Shown here: piece after piece, positions 1 through 4,671 of the stretch | Numbering within the stretch: position 1 is the first letter of the stretch | Layout of the letters: every line of letters begins with the position of its first letter | Origin: Clostridia bacterium | GTDB lineage: Bacteria > Bacillota > Clostridia > Oscillospirales > Ruminococcaceae | NCBI GenBank assembly: GCA_003246805.1 | Contig: QKDG01000149.1 | Span: 1-5,091 of the forward strand | DNA length: 5,091 bases | Direction of reading: 5' to 3' | Position numbers and translations under genes: made by a program | The notes under the pieces: model-generated | What the model was told of the DNA's origin: nothing | Database searches by the model: none | Seen by the model: the letters and a program-made list of their open reading frames with translations, nothing else

Positions 1-45
1 TTGGCTGACTATGAGAGTATTCAAAAAAATATAGTATTTGCATAA
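1..45 (+). CDS. C-terminal end of an upstream plus-strand gene (partial)
   Basis: Frame 1 is open from the first base and reads LADYESIQKNIVFA before a TAA stop at 43-45, followed in frame by a second TAA. Only 14 residues are visible, so no family can be named. The reading is supported mainly by context: an intrinsic terminator with a plus-strand T-run lies downstream (186-211) and no other plus-strand gene is nearby to use it. The other plus-strand frames stop earlier. A chance open stretch of this length is quite possible. Confidence 0.35.
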   Translation: MADYESIQKNIVFA

Positions 46-65
46 TAAAAAACTTTATTGTGAAT

Positions 66-185
66 CAGTTTTGAATTCAAAAAATAGTTTTTGATGCGGC
101 GGGGTGTGATGGCGACCGCAAAGCCCCCAAAAATACGTGCTTGAATTTATAATATAATTGAAGAAAAGGACTTTTTCAACAAGCT
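66..185 (+). repeat. Dispersed MITE-like repeat, copy 1 (long form)
   Basis: This 120-bp non-coding unit matches the copy at 4508-4625 over most of its length. Shared blocks in order are TTGATGCG, GGGGTGTG, GGCGACCGCAAAGCCCCC (113-127 region), AAATACGTGCTT, TATAAT/CATAAT and ACAAGCT at the right end. The left end (CAG at 66-68, then an A-rich run and TAG) is worn compared with the CAGAGTGTC end of other copies. The right end, TTTTTCAACAAGCT (172-185), directly abuts a terminator hairpin. No matching hairpin is present on the left. It lies between a plus-strand gene end and its likely terminator. Confidence 0.75.
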
Positions 186-211
186 AAGGCAACCTATGAA
201 GGTTGCCTTTT
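186..211 (+). terminator. Intrinsic terminator, plus strand
   Basis: AAGGCAACC (186-194) pairs perfectly with GGTTGCCTT (201-209) around a 6-base loop. The plus strand continues with TTTTAACTTTT. On the minus strand the stem is followed by TAGCTTGTTG, with no T-run, so it suits the plus-strand gene ending at 45 better than the convergent minus-strand operon ending at 257. A repeat unit abuts its 5' base. Confidence 0.8.
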
Positions 212-256
212 AACTTTTAATATTAAATTTGTATTTCGCGTTATTATTGAAAAAAA

Positions 257-901
257 TTACTTTTTAAGCTCATTCAAGACATCGTTGACTTTCTTTCCGC
301 TCAGTGTTTTTTCTGATGGCATAGCTGCTTCATCAAATGCAGAAATTGCATAGCCAGTATCGGTTACATAATACATGCCATCTACACAATAATAATGGCG
401 CGATTTGCTGTTTTCATCTTTAAAAACAGGAACAATTATTTTCATTCCAGCAGATAGCTTAGGGTTATAATCCATAAAGCAAACGTTTGAAGAAATCGTT
501 ATTTTTTCACCTTTTGCGTACATTCCTTCACTGTCGCTAATTACAGATATTGTGTATTCATAAAAATCATAAGAGTCATTAATACCATTTTGATTTCTTT
601 TATCATCCAGTTTAGTATTGCCTGTTGAGGCATCAACAGTATATGTAGCTACATCACCAACTACTTCACCATATACAAAGGAATCCGAAATTTCAATAAC
701 CTCCGATAAAGGTGCATTTCTCATTGAAATATTTTGGGGAGCGTCTATTCCACAAATAGGATATTGCTCACGGAGAGCAGAGATTTGTCCTGCTGACAAA
801 GTGGATTTGTTGATATTATAAATAACAACAGCAATAACCAGCAATAATAATATAGCTGTAAAAGCAACTAAAACCATTTTGTTTTTTATAATTGATTTCA
901 T
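257..901 (-). CDS. Membrane-anchored extracellular protein of unknown function, second gene of the metalloprotease operon
   Basis: This is a 214-residue protein with a basic N-terminus (MKSIIKNK) and one hydrophobic segment at about residues 9-29. That segment has no clear lipobox or signal-peptidase site, so it probably acts as an uncleaved anchor with the rest outside the cell. The remaining 180 residues are soluble and contain three cysteines (50, 141, 172). The order of motifs, LSEVIEISDSFVYGEV (65-80), YEYTISVI (115-122), KGEKITISS (130-138), GMKIIVPVF (152-160), then DTGYAISAFD, resembles small beta-barrel exported proteins with the pattern 'D-vvv-G-V ... Y-v-V ... kGd-i-v ... G-k-y-lf'. 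That resemblance is inference; no named family is claimed. The start is well set: AAGGAGG lies 7 bases before ATG. The gene begins only 22 bases after the metalloprotease stop, so it is almost certainly co-transcribed and may act on or with that enzyme. No good minus-strand terminator was found downstream. Confidence 0.9.
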   Translation of the reverse strand: MKSIIKNKMVLVAFTAILLLLVIAVVIYNINKSTLSAGQISALREQYPICGIDAPQNISMRNAPLSEVIEISDSFVYGEVVGDVATYTVDASTGNTKLDDKRNQNGINDSYDFYEYTISVISDSEGMYAKGEKITISSNVCFMDYNPKLSAGMKIIVPVFKDENSKSRHYYCVDGMYYVTDTGYAISAFDEAAMPSEKTLSGKKVNDVLNELKK

Positions 902-923
902 TATAAAACCTCCTTTTATTCAA

Positions 924-1574
924 TTAATATTTATTATTTAAATCATTAATATCATGTGTTTGTGGTGCATAATAGGTTTCTGTGGTTCCTTGTCTCATAA
1001 CAGAAGCATCATTTGTTACAAAATAATAAGTATTAGGGTGACCTAATCCAAGTGCATGGCCAATCTCATGTACCATCACAAATCGCATTTGAGTAGAATT
1101 GTCAAATTCATCGGTGTATGGAGTGAGCAAAATGCCAGCGTACTTAATCAACTTAGAAGAAACATTTGCATTACTGTATGAGTTGAGCTGGTAACCATCA
1201 GTTGATACCATATCACAAACACCATATACATAATAACCATAAGGAATTCCAAAACGATTATCCCAAGTATTTTCGGATGCAGTAGCTAAATCAACATTTG
1301 AGCCATAGAAGGAGCTATTGGTTACTGAAACCCTAGAAGAAGCATTAGGCCATGCTACTCTTACAGAATAGTACTGAGGGGAATAATCAATACTTAAATA
1401 ATCACCATTCATTTTCAAATTTGCCGTTCTATACGATACATCATACCACTTTAAAGGTGCTGGAGTAGATCCGTTATAAAATATTTCGTGTGCAGATACA
1501 TAAAAGCTTGATATCATCAAGATTGATATAATCATACAAAAAAGTACATATGAATACTTTTTTATTCTAAACAC
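924..1574 (-). CDS. Secreted matrixin-like zinc metalloprotease (M10-type, HEXXHXXGXXH)
   Basis: This is a secreted zinc endopeptidase of the metzincin/matrixin kind. The zinc-binding motif HEIGHALGLGH is at residues 169-179 (His169, Glu170, His173, His179). It is followed by a Met-turn candidate SVMRQG (Met193) and the tail HDINDLNNKY, which resembles the end of matrixin catalytic domains. The N-terminus is a signal peptide: FRIKK, a hydrophobic core, then VSA before HE (cleavage near residue 28). At 216 residues it is little more than a catalytic domain; no cysteine-switch propeptide or hemopexin domain is visible. The frame is open to a TTG at 1592, but GGAGG (1582-1586) lies inside that extension, 7 bases before the GTG at 1572-1574, which is therefore preferred. 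It is the first gene of an operon with the membrane protein downstream. Substrate is unknown; similar small bacterial matrixins are extracellular. Confidence 0.9.
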   Translation of the reverse strand: MFRIKKYSYVLFCMIISILMISSFYVSAHEIFYNGSTPAPLKWYDVSYRTANLKMNGDYLSIDYSPQYYSVRVAWPNASSRVSVTNSSFYGSNVDLATASENTWDNRFGIPYGYYVYGVCDMVSTDGYQLNSYSNANVSSKLIKYAGILLTPYTDEFDNSTQMRFVMVHEIGHALGLGHPNTYYFVTNDASVMRQGTTETYYAPQTHDINDLNNKY

Positions 1575-1581
1575 AACAAAA

Positions 1582-1586
1582 CCTCC
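1582..1586 (-). promoter_or_regulatory. Ribosome binding site that decides the metalloprotease start
   Basis: The minus strand reads GTGGAGGT, then TTTGTT, then GTG. The 7-base gap from GGAGG to the GTG at 1574 is ideal. The longer frame start (TTG at 1592) has no such site in front and would place the GGAGG inside the coding sequence. Confidence 0.8.
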
Positions 1587-1650
1587 ACTCAAATTACTTT
1601 TTTTAAGTCTCTGATTTTAAACAGCATTGATTTATTGCTAGCTTATGTAA

Positions 1651-1669
1651 TGTAACCCCATTGGTCACA
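1651..1669. promoter_or_regulatory. Imperfect palindrome in the metalloprotease 5' leader (possible operator or hairpin)
   Basis: TGTAACC (1651-1657) and GGTCACA (1663-1669) form 7-base inverted arms with one mismatch around CCATT. It lies some 15-30 bases downstream of the predicted transcription start and well upstream of the ribosome binding site. It could be a repressor site or a small leader hairpin. No regulator is identified and chance is possible. Confidence 0.3.
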
Positions 1670-1688
1670 CCTCTTTTCTGCTATTATT

Positions 1689-1717
1689 TGTATACCAATT
1701 ATACCATTAAATGTAAA
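1689..1717 (-). promoter_or_regulatory. Predicted promoter of the metalloprotease operon
   Basis: On the minus strand TTTACA (1712-1717) and TATACA (1689-1694) are separated by exactly 17 bases, a good sigma-A-type match. An overlapping TGGTATAAT (TATAAT at 1698-1703) gives an alternative extended -10. Transcription would begin near 1682, leaving a leader of about 108 bases before the GTG start. Confidence 0.6.
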
Positions 1718-1802
1718 CAAAATATATGGACATTTACACCAAAAAAAATACATAGTGTGAGTTTTAATTGTTTATAATTGCTAAAAAATAAGAAGTACTT
1801 AA

Positions 1803-1895
1803 TTATTCTTGATGTAATATAAGGGTTAAGTGTTCGCGCTTTTGCTCATTTTGTTCTATATTATCAGGAATATTGTCAGTTAAAAGCGTAAGCAC
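1803..1895 (-). pseudogene. Possible short coding relic (30 codons), no recognised family
   Basis: The minus strand is open for 30 codons from GTG (1895) to TAA (1803). It encodes a hydrophilic, protein-like string that includes TDNIPDNIEQNEQKREHLTL. There is no Shine-Dalgarno sequence in front of the GTG, and a stop lies three codons upstream. The composition looks more like a charged helix from a real gene than random AT-rich DNA, so it may be the tail of a decayed gene, but an open stretch this short can occur by chance. Confidence 0.2.
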
Positions 1896-1953
1896 AAATC
1901 TTTATAATATTTAATCAATAACAGGCGGCGATTAATTTTCACAGCATGATTTA

Positions 1954-1982
1954 TTGCGTTTTATAATACTTTAATGTATAAT
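1954..1982 (+). promoter_or_regulatory. Predicted promoter of the lipoprotein gene
   Basis: TTGCGT (1954-1959) and a perfect TATAAT (1977-1982) are separated by 17 bases. Transcription would begin near 1989, leaving a leader of roughly 40 bases before the ATG at 2028. Confidence 0.6.
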
Positions 1983-2027
1983 ATGTATTAATATCTTCCA
2001 AAATAAAAGTTTTAAAAGGGGAATAAT

Positions 2028-2558
2028 ATGAAAAAAATTATTTACTATTTGTTAACTGCACTGTTTATTACTTCTATGCTTACTGGCTGCATCGGTCAAG
2101 AAGACAAAATTTCAATAGGAAAGCCCTCAAATGAGCAAGAGAGTTCTTCAATTTCTGATAACAGCACCCAGGAGGATGAATCCTCTGATCAACCTGACAC
2201 TGATATAAGCCAGATTGTATATGATGAGAGTAGCTTTATAGGAAAATGGGAGTGTATTGAATCAGGCGAGTCAGATACATTCATCTTTACACTTGATTTT
2301 AAGGAAGACGGCACAGTTGAATATATGGCTGGATGGTATCAGAGTGAAATTGCTGCTATTTACTCAGGCACTTATACTGTATCAGATAATCTTATTTATT
2401 TTATGCTTACAGATACGGAAGACCAAAGTAACATAATTGAGGGCTCATTTACCTTTAGCTTTGAGGATAACTTGACACTGATTTTTAATGAGGGAACCCC
2501 GCTAAGATACTCAAAACAAAATGCAGATTATATGGTATTCACATATTCTGACATATAG
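2028..2558 (+). CDS. Lipoprotein with a lipocalin-like C-terminal domain, function unknown
   Basis: This 176-residue protein is exported and lipid-anchored. The N-terminus MKKIIYYLL leads into a hydrophobic core ending in the lipobox LTGC, with the lipidated cysteine at residue 21. Residues about 24-65 are a Ser/Glu/Asp/Gln-rich linker. Residues about 68-176 form a single domain with the pattern GKWECIE, FTLDFKEDGTVEYM, YSGTYTVSDNLIYF and NLTLIFNEGTPLRYSK. This is the strand layout of small lipocalin-like exported domains common in gut Firmicutes (G-x-W at the first strand, DGT turn, GTY-x-V). That assignment is by pattern only and ligand or role is unknown. The ATG follows AAAAGGGGAATAAT, a ribosome binding site like that of the HtrA gene. 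It is monocistronic: its own promoter lies upstream and a strong terminator follows at 2626-2657. Confidence 0.92.
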   Translation: MKKIIYYLLTALFITSMLTGCIGQEDKISIGKPSNEQESSSISDNSTQEDESSDQPDTDISQIVYDESSFIGKWECIESGESDTFIFTLDFKEDGTVEYMAGWYQSEIAAIYSGTYTVSDNLIYFMLTDTEDQSNIIEGSFTFSFEDNLTLIFNEGTPLRYSKQNADYMVFTYSDI

Positions 2559-2596
2559 TATTAGCAGCATTTATTTATAAAAAGTGCCCAAAAATT

Positions 2597-2621
2597 TGTA
2601 CCGGCCCCCAAAAGTTAGACA
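2597..2621. mobile_element. Solitary IS3-family-type terminal repeat (IS remnant)
   Basis: The stretch starts TGTACCGG, continues through a C run, and ends CAAAAGTTAGACA. It closely resembles the terminal inverted repeats of IS3-family (IS150-group) elements in Firmicutes, which typically start TGTAC and contain CCCCAAAAGTTAGACA. No transposase and no partner end (GTCTAACTTTTGG) was found in the window, so this is a single orphan end. The family link is from memory of the consensus and has not been searched. Confidence 0.5.
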
Positions 2622-2625
2622 TAAT

Positions 2626-2657
2626 ATCGTAGTAGCTTAGGCTACTACGATTTTTTT
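2626..2657 (+). terminator. Intrinsic terminator of the lipoprotein gene
   Basis: ATCGTAGTAGC (2626-2636) pairs perfectly over 11 bases with GCTACTACGAT (2641-2651) around loop TTAG, followed by seven Ts on the plus strand (2651-2657). It is 68 bases after the lipoprotein stop. The minus side has no T-run. It begins directly after the orphan IS end, so it might have arrived with that element. Confidence 0.85.
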
Positions 2658-2740
2658 AGCGAAGGAGCAAGGGGGCGATCGCAAAGCCCCCCGATTAAAT
2701 TAGAAAATAAAATAAGATAAGGCTTACTATAAAATAAGCC
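2645..2740 (+). repeat. Dispersed repeat, copy 2 (short form, left tandem unit, includes a hairpin)
   Basis: From CTACGATTTTT to ATAAGCC this matches 2757-2850 with about ten differences and an offset of 110-112 bases. It contains GCGAAGG, the core GGGGGCGATCGCAAAGC plus a C run, ATTAAATTAGAAAATAAAAT, and the hairpin half-sites GGCTTA (2721-2726) and TAAGCC (2735-2740). Its left end is fused to the 3' arm and T-run of the terminator at 2626-2657, so the usual CAGAGTGTC end is missing. The long right arm seen in the copies at 66-185 and 4508-4625 is absent. Confidence 0.75.
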
Positions 2741-2741
2741 T

Positions 2742-2850
2742 CAGAGTGTCGAAAAACTATGATTTTTGACCGAAGGGGCAAGGGGGCGACCGCATAGCTC
2801 CCCATTAAATCAGAAAATAAAATAAGATAAGGCTTACTATAAAATAAGCC
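2742..2850 (+). repeat. Dispersed repeat, copy 3 (short form, right tandem unit, includes a hairpin)
   Basis: It begins with the intact family left end CAGAGTGTCGAAAAACTATG (2742-2761), continues with ACCGAAGG and core GGGGGCGACCGCATAGC, and ends in the same ATTAAAT...AAGATAAGGCTTA hairpin block as the unit before it. The left junction sits inside the 3' arm of the preceding hairpin copy (TAAGCC then T, then CAG). Like copy 2 it lacks the long right arm. Confidence 0.75.
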
Positions 2851-2857
2851 TTATCTT
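2824..2857 (-). terminator. Hairpin acting as the probable HtrA terminator (bidirectional)
   Basis: AAGATAAGGCTTA (2824-2836) pairs perfectly over 13 bases with TAAGCCTTATCTT (2845-2857), loop of 8. On the minus strand the stem is followed by a T-rich stretch, TTTTATTTTCTG, suited to ending HtrA transcripts about 100 bases after the stop. The plus side has only a weak CTTTGTTT. A shortened copy of the same hairpin is at 2721-2740. Confidence 0.65.
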
Positions 2858-2876
2858 TGTTTAGAGGAAGATATAT

Positions 2877-2909
2877 ATGAAAAATTTATTTAGTGGATGG
2901 GGTCTTTAG
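2877..2909 (+). CDS. Candidate 10-residue mini-ORF MKNLFSGWGL
   Basis: ATG at 2877 is preceded by AGAGGAAG at a 7-base spacing and runs for ten codons to TAG. No promoter was found. It may be the start of a gene lost through rearrangement at this repeat-rich spot, or a chance ORF. Nothing links it to a peptide signal family. Confidence 0.15.
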   Translation: MKNLFSGWGL

Positions 2910-2956
2910 CATAGTGCATGGTGCCCCGCCAACCGTAATCTATATCAACACAATCG

Positions 2957-4303
2957 TTATTGTGACTTTTTCGCTTCGTTAAGAACAACATCAATATCCA
3001 TATTCTTCCCATCACGGTATACAGTCAGCGTTATCGTATCCCCGGCAGTATGTGTGTTCTTTATACTGTTAAGCTCGCTCATGTCTGTTACAGGAACAGA
3101 ATCAACAGCTACAATAATGTCACCTACTTCGATTCCTGCTGCTTCTGCACCAGATTCCTCCTCAACAAATCGGACCATTATACCTTGTGGAAGATTATAG
3201 TAGCGAGAAATCACAGCGGAAATATCCTCACCAGAAATTCCAAGCATGGGTCTGCCTTTTACATAGCCGTATTGTATTAAATCATCTATAATTGGTTTTG
3301 CCTGGTCGATAGGAATTGCAAATCCCAGACCTTCAACACTGCTGAAACTGCTTGAAGATATTTTTGCGGAGTTTATTCCTATAACCTGCCCGTAGCTGTT
3401 TATAAGTGGGCCGCCTGAATTTCCTGCATTTATTGCTGCGTCAGTTTGTATCAGAGAGAATGTTTTATCCTCAATTGTCAGCTCACGGTCAAGTGCCGAA
3501 ATTATTCCGCCTGTAACTGAACCAGCAAGCTCAAATCCAAGGGGGTTCCCGATAGCAATTGCAAGCTCACCCACGAGTAAATCTGATGATTGCCCGAATT
3601 CAGCTGGTGTCAGCCCGGTTTTGTCAACCTTCAAAACAGCCAGATCTGTCTGGGAGTCTATCCCTATTAAAGTTGCCTTCGTTTCCTCTAGTGTATCATC
3701 TATTGAAATCACCACATTGATTGATGTAGCATCAGAAACAACATGTGCATTCGTTATAATATAGCCATCCTCTGTCATAATAATACCAGTACCTGTTGAT
3801 GTTCCCGTTGCAGCGCCACCGGTAAAATCATTTTTTGAGGTTATGATGCTTGATATTCCTACTACCGACGGAGAAACCTTTTCAACAATTTCGGGTATCG
3901 ACAAAGCATCATCTCTTGCTGCCATCTGCATTAGCGTTGGCAAATCCTTTGAATCATCAACCGAGTTGTTGCCATTTGCTTCACTGTCATCTGCTGCTTC
4001 GATTTGTGTTCCAGGGTTATTGCCAGTTACTGCGATATATCCAGCGATTGAAAGAAATGAAACAGCACCTGCACATGCAAGCACAAGTACAGTATTCAAA
4101 ATAACCTTGCCTACGTGCTTTTTCTTTTTTGGTGGTTGGGTGCTGTTTGGATAATATGAAACCTCATGCTGAAAATTCTGTTGGTTAATATCATTATCAT
4201 GTATTAATGGTTGTTGGTATTCTGGAAATTGCTGCTGCGGATATTGCATATTCAAGTTATCATCTGAAACTTCTCTATTATTATTGAAAATATCATTATT
4301 CAT
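2957..4303 (-). CDS. htrA: HtrA/DegP-type membrane-anchored serine protease with one PDZ domain
   Basis: This envelope quality-control protease degrades or handles misfolded exported proteins outside the membrane. It has 448 residues, normal for Gram-positive HtrA. Residues 1-64 are a cytoplasmic Gln/Asn/Pro-rich tail ending in a PKKKKHVGK basic stop. A membrane anchor spans about 66-92, followed by an acidic Asp/Ser/Asn linker to about 120. The trypsin-like domain spans about 133-345 and has an intact catalytic triad: His187 in ITNAHVVSDA, Asp220 in SQTDLAVLKV, Ser296 in NAGNSGGPLIN. The PDZ domain spans about 350-443, with carboxylate loop MLGIS near 353-357 and GIEVGDIIVAVDSVPV. The ATG is set by AAAGGGG on the minus strand (4311-4317), 7 bases upstream. 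It appears monocistronic: its own promoter is at 4338-4343 and a hairpin lies past the stop. HtrA-type genes are often stress induced, but no CssR or other operator could be recognised here. Paralogues are common, so the symbol denotes the family. Confidence 0.97.
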   Translation of the reverse strand: MNNDIFNNNREVSDDNLNMQYPQQQFPEYQQPLIHDNDINQQNFQHEVSYYPNSTQPPKKKKHVGKVILNTVLVLACAGAVSFLSIAGYIAVTGNNPGTQIEAADDSEANGNNSVDDSKDLPTLMQMAARDDALSIPEIVEKVSPSVVGISSIITSKNDFTGGAATGTSTGTGIIMTEDGYIITNAHVVSDATSINVVISIDDTLEETKATLIGIDSQTDLAVLKVDKTGLTPAEFGQSSDLLVGELAIAIGNPLGFELAGSVTGGIISALDRELTIEDKTFSLIQTDAAINAGNSGGPLINSYGQVIGINSAKISSSSFSSVEGLGFAIPIDQAKPIIDDLIQYGYVKGRPMLGISGEDISAVISRYYNLPQGIMVRFVEEESGAEAAGIEVGDIIVAVDSVPVTDMSELNSIKNTHTAGDTITLTVYRDGKNMDIDVVLNEAKKSQ

Positions 4304-4337
4304 GTATATTCCCCTTTCGTTTATTAGCTTAATTAAT

Positions 4338-4343
4338 ATTATA
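4338..4343 (-). promoter_or_regulatory. Predicted -10 element of the HtrA promoter
   Basis: A perfect TATAAT on the minus strand, preceded by GGG, sits 34 bases before the ATG. Transcription would start near 4331, giving a leader of about 28 bases. No good -35 lies at 16-18 bases upstream (CATTTA is the best), which may mean activator dependence or simply a weak promoter. Confidence 0.45.
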
Positions 4344-4484
4344 CCCAGTTTTGTGATAAATAAATGATAGCATTCGGATTTATATGTGAGAATTTCAGAA
4401 TTTTATAAAATTTTTTTGTAATAAATTATATTGGCTCGTGCATGATTTCAAAGCCATTTTCAAAAAAACTTCTGCAATTTTAAA

Positions 4485-4507
4485 AGAGCCCTGTTGTTCA
4501 GAGCTCT
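4485..4507 (-). terminator. Duplicated terminator hairpin, left copy (keeps the minus-strand T-run)
   Basis: This 23-bp sequence is identical to 4626-4648. Arms AGAGCCCTG and CAGAGCTCT pair around TTGTT. On the minus-strand RNA the single irregular position becomes a G-U wobble, so the stem is complete; on the plus-strand RNA it is a C-A mismatch. The minus strand continues with TTTT, fitting termination of the surface protein gene; the plus side runs straight into the repeat with no T-run. Confidence 0.75.
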
Positions 4508-4625
4508 CAGAGTGTCAAAAACTATGATATTTGATGCGAAGGGGTGTGGGGGCGACCGCAAAGCCCCCGCAAATACGTGCTTCAATTCATAATAAAATTG
4601 AAAAAATGGCGTTTTCTACAAGCTG
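4508..4625 (+). repeat. Dispersed MITE-like repeat, copy 4 (long form, complete ends)
   Basis: This 118-bp non-coding unit starts CAGAGTGTCAAAAAC (4508-4522) and ends GTTTTCTACAAGCTG (4611-4625). These ends are imperfect inverted repeats matching at 11 of 15 positions. Inside are ATGATATTTGATGCGAAGG, the core hairpin GGGGGC (4548-4553) with GCCCCC (4563-4568), and a second perfect 7-base stem TTCAATT (4581-4587) with AATTGAA near 4596-4602. It encodes no protein. It is bracketed by two identical 23-bp terminator hairpins, which look like a target duplication. Confidence 0.8.
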
Positions 4626-4652
4626 AGAGCCCTGTTGTTCAGAGCTCTTTTT
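4626..4652 (+). terminator. Duplicated terminator hairpin, right copy (keeps the plus-strand T-run)
   Basis: This is the second identical 23-bp hairpin (4626-4648), followed on the plus strand by TTTTTA. On the minus strand it is followed by CAGCTTGTAG, with no T-run. The surface protein gene, which reads through here from 4672, would therefore meet this hairpin first but find the T-run only at the left copy. Confidence 0.7.
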
Positions 4653-4671
4653 ATTGGATTACTTATCTGTT

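Larger units (their letters stand above)
1593..2027. other. Divergent intergenic region between metalloprotease operon and lipoprotein gene
   Basis: This AT-rich 435-base spacer contains a minus-strand promoter near 1689-1717, an imperfect palindrome at 1651-1669 in the metalloprotease leader, a possible short coding relic and inverted repeat at 1803-1895, and a plus-strand promoter at 1954-1982. No recognised riboswitch or RNA gene was seen in it. Confidence 0.6.
4304..4671. other. Intergenic region upstream of htrA, largely filled by repeat and duplicated hairpins
   Basis: Positions 4304-4345 carry the HtrA ribosome binding site and -10 element. Positions 4346-4484 are AT-rich with no gene or clear signal other than an A/T palindrome at 4399-4412. 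Positions 4485-4648 hold the hairpin-repeat-hairpin structure, followed by 23 bases to the surface protein stop. Confidence 0.7.

Noticed and set aside
618..821. Plus-strand open frame of 67 codons
   Set aside because: It lies opposite the membrane-anchored protein gene, has no ribosome binding site and looks like a shadow frame.
1593..1690. Riboswitch in the metalloprotease leader
   Set aside because: The leader is about 108 bases with one weak palindrome and none of the conserved cores I can recognise.
2949..2964. Inverted repeat CACAAT/ATTGTG over the HtrA stop codon
   Set aside because: The stem is only 6 bp and AT-rich, with no T-run on the minus strand, so it is a poor terminator; the hairpin at 2824-2857 is better.
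3050..4154. Plus-strand open frames opposite HtrA (3050-3280, 3843-4154, 3850-4104)
   Set aside because: The HtrA frame has full domain and catalytic-triad support; these antisense frames have no start signals or protein-like pattern.
4399..4412. Perfect 14-bp palindrome AATTTTATAAAATT
   Set aside because: It is made only of A and T in AT-rich DNA and lies far upstream of the HtrA -10; chance is likely.
66..4625. CRISPR array as the explanation of the repeats
   Set aside because: Units are over 90 bp, irregularly spaced by kilobases and diverged, with no short repeats and unique spacers.
66..4625. REP/REPIN elements mobilised by an IS200/IS605-type (RAYT) transposase
   Set aside because: That mechanism makes no target duplication, whereas the 4508-4625 copy is flanked by an exact 23-bp duplication; no such transposase is in the window.
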